Shown here: one piece after another, positions 45,860-55,089 of the stretch
How the letters are laid out: the number at the start of each line of letters is the position of its first letter
How positions within the stretch are numbered: position 1 is the first letter of the stretch
Assembly: GCA_019925105.1 (NCBI GenBank)
Contig: JAHGAU010000003.1
Coordinates: 1,364,001 to 1,428,000, forward strand
Origin: Niebla homalea
Taxonomy: Eukaryota > Ascomycota > Lecanoromycetes > Lecanorales > Ramalinaceae
Direction of reading: 5' to 3'
Length of the DNA stretch: 64,000 nt
Translations under genes and position numbers: made by a program
Notes under the pieces: model-generated
Database searches by the model: none
Seen by the model: the letters and a program-made list of their open reading frames with translations, nothing else
Told to the model about the DNA's origin: nothing

Positions 45860-46550
45860 TTAAGGGGGTAGTGGCGGGGTCGGCATTCAGATCTCGAACG
45901 CGGTGGGGGCTAAGGAAGTCGTTGTGGCGTGCTCGAAGGGGAATTTTACGTTGTGTGAGGGGTTGGGCGCGGATCGGTGCGTAAATTATCGGGGTGAGGA
46001 TGTGGTGGAGGTGGTGAAGCGGATGGCGGAGGAGGGAGGGGTTTTAATCTCGTGATACTGTTGGGGTGCCGGGGCAGTTGTATTATTAATCCCATCAGTT
46101 TTTGAGCGAGGGGATAAAGTTTATACAGGCTGATAAGGGGTTCGCTTTAGGGGATAGAAGGATGGACCCCCCAACCGGACAGATCTACCAACTGGACAGT
46201 ACAGATAATATGGTACCGGGATTCTAGATGCGCATAAGACCCCAGGGCGCTTCACGCAACAACAGGTAGCATAGGGTGCGCATTATCTGTACTGTCCGCT
46301 TGCCGGTGGGGGGGTCACCCTTTCTACTAAGGCTTTTATGAGTAAAATGGCGTGGTCGCGCTGGTTTAAGGGGTGGAGAATTCGACGGAGGATGTTAAGA
46401 GGATTAATGGCTAGTTAAAGGAGGGGAAGTGTAAGGCTATCATTGCGGAGAAGGTGGATGCGCAATAAAAAGGGGGCCCGAAGAAGGCGTTCGAGATGTT
46501 GAAGACGGGAAGAGTGAAGGTTAAGATTGTGGTGAATGGGTGCGAGTAAG
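45860..46550 (+). pseudogene. Zinc-type alcohol dehydrogenase/quinone oxidoreductase pseudogene, split by a MITE
   Basis: Before the insertion the plus strand reads GSGGVGIQISNAVGAKEVVV then ACSKGNFTLCEGLGADRCVN and YRGEDVVEVVKRMAEEGG, the NAD(P)-binding Rossmann part of a medium-chain reductase. It then decays at the expected DLVLDTVG strand. After the insertion, LKEGKCKAIIAEKVDAQ-stop then KGGPKKAFEMLKTGRVKVKI and VVNG gives the family C-terminus. Two or more stops and a frameshift are present and the N-terminal catalytic half is missing. It is therefore a pseudogene. Confidence 0.78.
46157..46324. mobile_element. 168 bp MITE with TA target duplication, inside the reductase pseudogene
   Basis: The left end gaaggatggaccccccaacc is matched by the reverse complement of the right end, gaaagggtgacccccccacc. 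Further in, ggacagtacagataat (about 46193-46208) is matched by the exact reverse complement attatctgtactgtcc (about 46282-46297). The inverted repeats are about 45-50 nt with a small indel. TA dinucleotides flank both ends (46155-46156 and 46325-46326), as for Tc1/mariner-type MITEs. There is no coding capacity. Confidence 0.8.
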
Positions 46551-47210
46551 CTGGAGCATTGACTAGCGGAAGGACGCGACGCTAGAACGAACGAGGAGGT
46601 GAGCTTGTGCTGGTGTGATTTCCTTTGGGGAGTGGCTGTGGAGGCCTCGGCAAATGTGAATACGTTTGACTGTTTATCCAGGCGAAATATTCGCCAAATC
46701 TCACGATGCTATCAATAAAGCTATGAATGTCGCACTGCTTTGACTGATCGGGTTCTGCTGGCTGGAGAGCACCAGTCCGGTTTACCAGATACCCGCTTAC
46801 CGACAACGTCATAAGAAGAAGACTTTTCACATCTCTTCAGCGACCCCAAAGGTTTGCTGAGTATCATGTGTAAGGAAATCAATGTGAATTTGCTCCTCCC
46901 CAATTAAGACTGAGTTTCACGGCACAGGTGCCGTTCGGAAATTTTCCAATTTTTCTGATAATGGAATAACATCCTTGGAAATAAGAGACTCCAATTTCGA
47001 TCAATTCAAGATTCTCAAAGCTATGTATCATACTTGCGGTCCTATATAATCAAAAAGTGGTGGGTGCTGGATCTCGGAGCCCAAGTTCATATTCTCTGTT
47101 CACGTCGGACATATCACGTATTCTTTTCGTTTCGTTTGCGAGGAGCCTGGGTCGCTGAGCACCAGGCGAGGGGGACTCTCCGTGTGTGCACTGGAACTTC
47201 AATCAGCATG
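46551..47210. other. No gene recognised
   Basis: Short frames only. Sequence lies between the reductase pseudogene and the 3' end of the ubiquitin-like domain gene. Confidence 0.4.
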
Positions 47211-48608
47211 TTATTTCAAATAGTGCCATACTAGTTGCATACACACCTTGATCTTCGCTTGCCTACAATAATCGCAAACTGTGCGATGGATCCGGGCGTG
47301 CTTCATCTGCTCTATCTCCGCTGCACTCATACCCCCTAAAAGTTGACTCCAGGACATTGAAGAAATACGCGGTTTCATAGTTCGAAGTCTGACTCTCTGG
47401 AATTTTGTCAAGTCCTCCTCATCCTTAGCTATATGTTTTAACACTTGAGACGTCCCGACTGAAATTGAAGGCGCCGACGCCTGAGAACCTGCGTTGAAAG
47501 TTTTCCTGGGGTCCGAGAAGCTCCGAAATACCAGACCACAGGTTTCACTGCTCAAAGCTTGAGTACTAATACATCACGCGCTGAAGATCAGTACTCACCA
47601 CTTGACGTCCTTCGCAGACTTCACCACACATCCGGACTGACATTTCGGGCAGAAATTGGTACATCGTTCGGGTCTTTCGAAAATCATACTCATCTCGACA
47701 TGCTGGCCCGGCACAAAGCATTCCTCCCAAGAGCGACTCAGTTCGATGTCTTGCTTCGTATGTGTGTCATGGATGGCAAAGTCGCCATTTTGGATTTTCT
47801 CTGCTGCAGAGCCGATCCACTTGAAGTTGATACTGAGCACACTGACCAGCGCTTCTGGTGACCTGATGAACTCAAGGTGGAACGGTGTGTATCGTCCTAA
47901 AGCATCATTTAGGTATACTGGCTGTTGACGCTCCACTTGCCCTGGTATGTTCTTCAGGTGGTTTTGAGTATCGAGGATCATTTGGAAGACACGAATGTTC
48001 ATACTAATGATCTGTCTAGTGTTCTCGAGACAGTCTATTGTTCGAGCAGATATCGTTGACAATGTATCGCTGATTGGGCACAATCTGGCCATGCAATCCC
48101 CGAACCCGGCCTGAATCTGCGAAGCAAGCGATGTCCGGGCTTGCTCCTGGCGGTTCTGATCCAACTGCATGCTCTTCATTTGGAGCGTGCCGAGAAGCAT
48201 TTGGATGGACTCCGTATGAGCCCAGAGATCACTCTTGAATTTCACTACTTCCCTCTTTGTGCATATCGCCCATTTGAGCCTGCTCCACTTGGCCTGGAGA
48301 GTGTATTTAGTACCATACGTATTCAGAACTTGCGGCTGATATGCTTGTGTTCTGTCCAGGAAGTCGGAAATGGTTCGTTGACATTGTGCAGCACTCTGCT
48401 TTAATGCAAGCAGCTCTGCATGCAACCTTTGGTGGACTTCGAGAACCTTCACGTCCCGGAGTGCGGTCTCCAGGCTGTAGAGCTGATGAAGCAGTTCGCG
48501 AAGCTCGTCACTTGATTTGCTGCTCGCGCTTAAGGAGTCAATCACGGTGCCCACGAGCTTGATAGCTTGCAAGAAGTCGCCTGCAGAGAAGCCGAAACCG
48601 ACCGACAT
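47211..48608 (-). CDS. Fungal STAND-type N-terminal domain plus ubiquitin-like domain protein
   Basis: Exon 1 48608-47599 and exon 2 47547-47211 join in phase over a 51 nt GT-AG intron, giving 448 aa. Residues 1-150, starting MSVGFGFSAGDFLQAIKLVG, resemble the N-terminal domain often placed in front of fungal NACHT/ankyrin or NLR-like proteins (VIDSLSASSKSSDELREL, LYSLETALRDVKVLEVHQRL). Residues about 215-320 look like the ubiquitin-like domain found with it: PVYLNDALGRYTPFHLEFIR, then FAIHDTHTKQDIELSRSWEE, CFVPGQHVEMSM. CPKCQSGC follows, and the chain ends with VCDYCRQAKIK, a Zn-cluster-like fragment. The end is uncertain: a GT donor directly after QAKIK could lead to further exons, but no convincing one is seen. 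Exact role unknown; signalling or self-recognition is suggested by the family. Confidence 0.68.
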
Positions 48609-49379
48609 CCTTCACAACAGCGCGACTCATCTTGAGGAAGGGTTTTAGTTTCTCAGGTCGTTGTCAAAGATGCACTGCCTTCTTCAGCCTTGTGCGGAGG
48701 GAAATAGTACGCTAGAGAAGTACATCCCGAGTATCCAATCATAGCCTTAGGAACCTTTCAGAAGGTTGACGAGTATTTTACCCCACCATCCATCGAGTCA
48801 GCGAACAGCCCCTTCACTGTCTTCATCTGAGCCTTGGACCCAGAGGAACAAGAGCGTCGATCCGCAGGAGTAGCGGCACCTAGATTGATGACTGGATATG
48901 GATTCGGGACTTGTGGTCGCCATCGACCTCCATGACGGTACGACTCCCACCGTACACACGATTTCGGAAAGCCATGACATGGCCTTGGGTCCAGGGGGCG
49001 CCGGTCGGCCAAATCAATAAACCAGAATGGTGTGAAGAACGCCCAGGACGAGCGAGCGAAGCGCGTTGACGTCCGCGGGTAAAGAGTCAAGGGCGAGACT
49101 CTGCCCAGCAGCGAGTAAGAGGGGGATCATAAAGGCTTCATGGATGGGCAGAAGCAAATTAGGGCCATAAGGGTATAGTCGCGCGGAGCGCCGTGGCGGT
49201 CCTCGGGTTCGACTGGGTGAAGAGAATGGATGAGCTAGGACTTCAACGAGGTAGTGTGACTGCCAGTCGCCGATCGGCCTCCGCCGTCCGTAACGTACGA
49301 GCTTGAGCCGCTGGGGGTATGGAACGAGAGTAAGGAACCCACAGGGCGGCCAGAGGAGCGTATCTTATAAAGAGATTAC
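48609..49379. other. No gene recognised
   Basis: Promoter side of the ubiquitin-like domain gene, then GC-rich sequence with short frames on both strands. None carries a recognisable motif. Confidence 0.4.
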
Positions 49380-49690
49380 AGATGGTAACATCCGCAAATT
49401 TATTTCCCAGCATATAAGTACTCTGAGTTCACGCGAGTTAAACGAGCATAAAAATCTTATGTCCCCCCTCGCTTGGCCTCTGAGCGCTCGCGAGTTTCAT
49501 AAGTTTTTTAACTTAACGCTTTTTTTTTTTTTTACCCCCTTTAACTAACCCCCCCCTTTATATTAAATACCGCTAGTTCCTCGAGTAAATATTAGTCTCA
49601 AAACGTTGTCTGTAATTAATTTTAAAAACGCTGAATATTACGGCTTATAAAGGGTCTAACCGAATCAGACCAATATATTACACAGTAAGC
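49380..49690. repeat. AT- and TpA-rich patch, probable RIP-degraded repeat
   Basis: Dense TTAA/TAA words (ttaacttaacgc, attaattttaaaaacgctg), a T14 tract at about 49520-49533 and loss of CpA relative to the flanks. It contrasts sharply with the GC-rich genes around it. No transposon domain is detectable, so the origin from a transposon is inferred. Confidence 0.45.
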
Positions 49691-49858
49691 TCATGCTATC
49701 CTCCATGATCGCTTGATAATGGCCGCTGTACTTGCAGGGCGTTTAATCATTTGCCTGTTGCTCAGATACCGCAATAAGTGGCCGAAGTATACTATTCTCG
49801 TCCCCTTGCACAGCTCGTGCGCGTAGGCTGCAGTCAGACTTCGGACGTCTGAGCAGCC

Positions 49859-51988
49859 ATGGTTGTACAACATCTACCAGTTAAGATCAGGACACTACGC
49901 TTATTGACGAAGAGAATTGAAGCCATACAATCAGGGCAAGATTTTCAAGTTGCTGCAGCATTGGCTTTTGAACTCAGTCAGTGTGGTGACCTGTTTTCTC
50001 TTTCTGACTCTGAAGCAAAAAGCCAAGAAGGATCCGAGGCTGCTGTCCTGGTTCACAAGTTCAAAACTCAAGTGACTGCTTTGTTCGGTGGCAAAAAGCC
50101 AGAGCAAAGATATGCCGCCGTTGTCTTGGCTCACACCGCCGTTCAGATTGGCGGTCTCGGCATCTTACAAGACACGAGACCATGGGTGAAGGCTTTACTC
50201 GTGATGCTGAAGGTGAGACTGATTGTGGGGTCTTAGTTTGAGGAGATTGGGACCAGAATCCCCAATGACATTGAATACTAGGGCCATGATTGGAATCCTT
50301 TGAAGCAATTATGCATCCTCGCAGTGACGAAACTCCTTTGGGTCTCTCGCGAATATGCAAGTATTCTTCGTGAAATCATGACGCCAGCGCTGCCAGGCTT
50401 TATCAGCGCTTGTCTCAATCTACTCAAGCTACGACCTGGCCAGGACATACGCTTATTGTCCGGTCGACTCAACATTGTCCTTCAATCATTCATCGAACTG
50501 CTTCCGAGCTTTCCAAATTCATTTAGGCCATATCTGACTCCACTCAGAGACCTCATCTTTCCATATCTGGCTCCGACTTCTACTTCTACGTCCCCAATTG
50601 AGACCACTGGGTTATCGGCATCGTTGACTTGTAAATACGCCCGCAGACTACTCATTCTAACCGAAATGGTGGTTGATTTTGATCGCGATAAATATTTTGA
50701 AACGGGTGTGAAAGATACTATTCTGTCGCTGCATAGGACAGCCAACTTGGTGTTTCGCTCTCTCATTGAAGAATGGACTCCGCATCCAGATCTACGCCCG
50801 TCAAATTCTACTTATCTCAACTCCAGCGGGGTCGAAGATCATGAAGTCAAAGATTTGCAACCCCAAGATCTGCCTCTTCCCGGTTGGCGCGGCATCTGGG
50901 CTGGACTGGACCGCTTAGATGGTATTCTCCAGACCCTTCAAGCCTATATTGCCACTCGAAGAACCAAACCCTCCCTCTACCGCCTCCATGGCGTTCTCGA
51001 TGCTCTGGATCGCGTCATGTCAGCTATAGCGCCAATGACTGACGAGAGTATACGCGCTAGGCCTGGATTCAGCAAAGATGAGCGCGAGGCGTTATTCTCG
51101 AGACTCCCATCTCTCCACGTTTCAGCAATGAGGGCCTACTACCTGCTATCGCTTCGTTTCGGTGTGAGTCTGGCGCCAACAATTCCTCTCATTCTCCTGC
51201 AGATGCAGTGGGTTTTCGATATTGAGTCCCTGAATCTGGACATCCGCCGAATATCCTATGATCTCATTAGCCACTTCCTGACTGCTACCAGAGCAGGCCT
51301 GTCGCTTCACTACCAAGCCTCAGAAGGGCTGCTGCGTGTGGTCCAGGCAGCTTGCAATGACATAGCGAAAGCACAGCGCTCGGCCGACATGGATCCCTTC
51401 TACGAAGTGACGGCAGCGGCTTCCAGACTCCTTGCCACCGTATTATCCAACACTCCAGACACATTTCTCAGCATGCCTCTCCGCGCTCAGATCGAGCGCA
51501 TGGCCATCCTCACCAAGGATAAGGACATTCTGCTCGCCAGCGCCATGAACCCACCAGCCAAACACGGCCGCGCCAATTCGGCGCCAAGTGTCTTGCCCTT
51601 TCTGGCAAGGCAGGCGCCGGCAATGCCAGCTGTGGAGGCGTTGGTACATCCCCAATTGCCCGTGATTGGGCAATTGGCAGAGGCGCTCCCAGCGGAATCT
51701 TCCAGAGAGGAAGATGAAGGGATCGCGGCATCACCGGCTCCTGCGGCGAATTTGGAGATGGCGGAGCCTGTGTCTCAGGTTGTAGATGAGCCTGCGCCTC
51801 AGGTTGTGGATGAGCCTGCGGGGGCTCCTGTCGCAGGCGACAGCGAGTCCGGATTGGGGAGGCCTGGGCGGGAGCAGGGTTCCCAATCTGACTCCAGCGA
51901 TTTTGAGATACCCAAACTGGACACAGGGTTCAGTAGCGACGAGGACGAGGATGAGGACGACGAAGATGTTGCTATGAATGAAGAATGA
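49859..51988 (+). CDS. RIX1: Pre-rRNA processing protein RIX1 (PELP1-like)
   Basis: Rix1 works with Ipi1, Ipi3 and the AAA ATPase Mdn1/Rea1 in maturation of pre-60S ribosomes in the nucleus. Exon 1 49859-50212 and exon 2 50282-51988 join in phase (69 nt intron), giving 686 aa. The N-terminal alpha-helical repeat domain shows the family pattern: VLVHKFKTQVTALFGGKK, RYAAVVLAHTAVQIGGLGIL, PWVKALLVMLK, and LREIMTPALPGFISACLNLL. The tail has two TVSQVVDEPA-like repeats and ends in the acidic SDSSDFEIPKLDTGFSSDED motif followed by an Asp/Glu run, characteristic of Rix1/PELP1 proteins. The start is accepted because alignment to the expected family start needs no upstream exon. Confidence 0.8.
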
Positions 51989-52035
51989 GTAGGAAATTCA
52001 AATTAATCTATATATGGCTTTGCTTCGCTAGCTTT

Positions 52036-53631
52036 TCAGAATCTTAATCCAGTATTCCATGGTGTTCCTCCCTGATGCCATCTCAGCCAAGTACCTCCCC
52101 AGAACCACCACCCATCTCCTCTCAATCCTCTGATCGGACTAATCGGCACAGGCTCCAACAGCCAAATCCCCGTCCCTGCAAAATCATCCGCTACCAAAGC
52201 CCCCGTCACCATAAACCACCCCAGCACAACCGCCACATTGGTCCCCTCCCTCACCCACCACGGCATGTGATTCCTTAACCCCATCCTCGCCATCCACCCA
52301 CTCACCGCCCTCTGCACCAAGATCCCCACGGCCTGCAGAATGAAGAACGCGAACGACCCCCACGGCCGCCTATCCGCCCCAATGGTCGTATAACTCGCAC
52401 ATGCATGCAACACCCCACTGCACCCGAACGCGACAAACAGCCTCAACGTCCCCCCACGCGTCGTCCGCTTCCCCCACCCGTTCGCGTCACCGCCAAGCAC
52501 CCCCGCTGCACCCTCCCCCATCGTCTCGAACCCAAACCGAAAGAGTTGATGCCACCACTGTCCCCACGCGCCCGCCAATCCCTTCCGACTCACGGCGCGC
52601 AAATCGCCGAAGTAGGGGGCGTAAAGCCAGGGCCATGCCCACTCGCCGATGAGGTCCGGGCCGAGGAGGCAGGCGTAGAAGAGGGGGCTGAGGGTGGTGA
52701 TGGCTTGGAGTGCGGTGAGTGCGGAGACGGCGGAGAGGGTGATGCGGGTTGTCCTCGCGAAGGGGAAGGGTGAGGCGGTGTGAGGGCCGAGGGACCAGAA
52801 GTAGGGGTCCAGGGTGGTGAGGGTCTTGCAAATGTCGAGGAGGAGGTAGTAGAGGCAGAGCCTGGGGAGGTGGTGGCGGAGGAGCTGGCGACGCGTGGTG
52901 GTTGAGTGGGGTGAGGGTTGGGTGGTGGGGATTGAGAGTTGAGAGGAGATTTCCGGAGGTGGAGGGGGCAGGTCGGGGATGGCCATGGACCAGCGGGGAT
53001 AGCGGAGGGAGGAGAACAGTTCTGTGGCCCATTCGAGGCGGTGGAAGAATGAGGGGGGAAGAGACTGCCATTTGTAATTCCCGTTGGGTCTCGATCCGTT
53101 TCTGCCCGATTGTTTGGTTGTGGGAGATGACTTCTGACGAAGTTTCACCTGAGACTGATCGCTTTGACTTGATCGGGCCTCAGGCGGTCTGGTGTCGGTT
53201 CTCGAATCATCCGCAATTCCATCCTTGGCCGTACGCTTATCTCTCTGATTGACGGTGGCAACAGCCTCAATTCGCCTGAAATCTGCTCTCCCATCATGGA
53301 CAAATAGCACACATACACTCCAGAGGATAATCCATGTGTTGAGCAGACCATTCCCATAGCTCAATGTGAGCCACGTGCTCCTGCAATGAAGAATCTGATC
53401 AAGAGCCATGAGGCAAATGATGGGGAAGATCGCATAGCGGAAATTGTACAGATATTGCGACCTGGTAGGTGGTATAAGGAAATACAACAAAAGTGTGCTG
53501 ACTCCAAAGGCACAAGAAGGGTATACCAATGGTCTATATTTGCCTGCCTGAATGTCCTGAAGAATGACTTGCTGAAGATGATGAAGAACCTCATGATGGC
53601 TTGTCGGCATTACTTTGCTAATCGCCGGCAT
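52036..53631 (-). CDS. Wax synthase-domain O-acyltransferase (membrane-bound)
   Basis: Single-exon 531 aa frame. Several hydrophobic segments are spread along the chain (PSCAFGVSTLLLYFLIP, YAIFPIICLMALDQIL, NTWIILWSVCVLFVH, LCLYYLLLDI, SFAFFILQAVGILV, VAVVLGWFMVTGALV). The wax-synthase motif GQWWHQLFRFGFET (residues about 375-390) is present, with a following segment containing a possible catalytic His (FGCSGVLHACASY). A polar, Ser/Gln/Lys-rich insert and a Pro-rich stretch lie in the cytoplasmic loop (about 125-250). Members of this family esterify fatty alcohols or, in secondary-metabolite clusters, acetylate terpenoid or polyketide intermediates in the ER membrane. It lies 5-9 kb from the SDR and PKS genes; a pathway link is possible but unproven. 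Confidence 0.75.
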   Translation of the reverse strand: MPAISKVMPTSHHEVLHHLQQVILQDIQAGKYRPLVYPSCAFGVSTLLLYFLIPPTRSQYLYNFRYAIFPIICLMALDQILHCRSTWLTLSYGNGLLNTWIILWSVCVLFVHDGRADFRRIEAVATVNQRDKRTAKDGIADDSRTDTRPPEARSSQSDQSQVKLRQKSSPTTKQSGRNGSRPNGNYKWQSLPPSFFHRLEWATELFSSLRYPRWSMAIPDLPPPPPEISSQLSIPTTQPSPHSTTTRRQLLRHHLPRLCLYYLLLDICKTLTTLDPYFWSLGPHTASPFPFARTTRITLSAVSALTALQAITTLSPLFYACLLGPDLIGEWAWPWLYAPYFGDLRAVSRKGLAGAWGQWWHQLFRFGFETMGEGAAGVLGGDANGWGKRTTRGGTLRLFVAFGCSGVLHACASYTTIGADRRPWGSFAFFILQAVGILVQRAVSGWMARMGLRNHMPWWVREGTNVAVVLGWFMVTGALVADDFAGTGIWLLEPVPISPIRGLRGDGWWFWGGTWLRWHQGGTPWNTGLRF

Positions 53632-55089
53632 ATCGCCAACACTTCACTCCGATAATCAAGATGACCTCCAGTATTAGGGAGCCCAATGTGTAGACTTCTT
53701 CATGAGCATCCTACCTGATCCTGCCGGTCTATCGGAAACAAAGCTCAGACTCCACCAGCATCTCACATGTCATTGGTCCTTGACATAATATGTCCTATAC
53801 GCATAAAGACTTCATCTCGCTCTTCGAAGATGCTGCAACAACATGACCTTGCACTGACGCAATTACTAAGCAACTTAATGAGAGACGCCATCCATTGCAA
53901 CTTCAGGTGTGCCACCTATTAGACTACATCATCCAATCCACCTATTACCCTGGCAAGCACCTATTACCCTGGCAAGCACTACCGCTCCTCTCTTTGCCTT
54001 TAATCAACTTCCGCAACTCCGGACGTCAACCCACGATGTTGGATAGTCGCTCAGAACAAAAGGAGATGCCACACTGTCATTGTCCAGTACTAATCAATGT
54101 CCCGTGAGCTTATACTCTTCAGCATTGCGATTCGGACTAAGATCGCCTTGGAGCCTACGAGTACGATGGCGCCTATTGGCGTGTTCAATCGAAACAAAGC
54201 TCCAGCAGTTTCAATTCAGGCGACTAAAGCGCGCTGATGGATTTTCCTGGTTCTTAGTGGATCGCGCGAAGGCATTTGCTCCTGGAGGGACAGGCTTTCC
54301 GCGACTGCATGTATCATCCAGCCATCTTTACTCATCCGTCTCATAGAGTGGTGGAGCAGCTATTCGGTAGCATTGCCGATGATTAATATTGTGAGATAAT
54401 TAGTCTCTTCAACCAGTTCTCCACATCAAATGAGGCCCTGTGCCAATCAATTGCAAGATAGCTGCCTGTCTTCACGCGTATCATAAGGGCGAGAATCGTA
54501 AGGACCACTTGTCATCACCCCATCAGATTTATCTCCCGAATATCTCAATACATTAGTCACCTAGTCAGAATTCTTTGTTGCATAGATCTTATTCAGCATC
54601 CGCTCCTCCTAGGGGCGCTGCTTCGGATGGCGCTTCAGGGCTTGGGACGAGTATACAGGTCCCACGCCCATTGCTTCTGGTCGTGAGTATACGAGCAAGC
54701 TATCATATGCGGAAATTACGTCTATGTTTTCCCCAGAATTCTTTGTTCAACACCATTTTCACGAGGGAAGAGTGGAAAAGTATTCGATTGCGCATTCTTC
54801 CATCACCGCCACGCGATGATGGCGAGGAGGCTGGGCGACATTTTGCCTACAATGCCATTCTTCTGCACGGATACTCTTTGTCCAACAATTCCTTTGTTCT
54901 CTTTCGACATTGCTTCTGAATCTAAGCTATGATAAAACCTGCTGTCCCACTGAATCCATATCCATTGCATCGACTTTCCTAGGCTCTACCTTTACTGCGT
55001 ACCCTGTTCCCTCAATTGCAACAGCTCTTCCCACACTGCTTTTCCCACACCAGCAAGCAGACCTCGAGTATCTGACAAGGTTTCATCAA
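53632..55089. other. Intergenic, no gene recognised
   Basis: Contains a 20 bp direct repeat (acctattaccctggcaagc at about 53940 and 53960). Short frames only. It should include the promoters of the acyltransferase (-) and of the next gene (+). Confidence 0.45.

Noticed and set aside
48758..49090. Minus-strand 110-codon frame considered as an Hsp70-like relic
   Set aside because: Only loose similarity to a few residues; not enough to name or to call a gene.
52487..53071. Minus-strand 194-codon His/Pro/Leu-rich frame
   Set aside because: Out-of-frame shadow of the Pro-rich loop of the wax-synthase-type gene.
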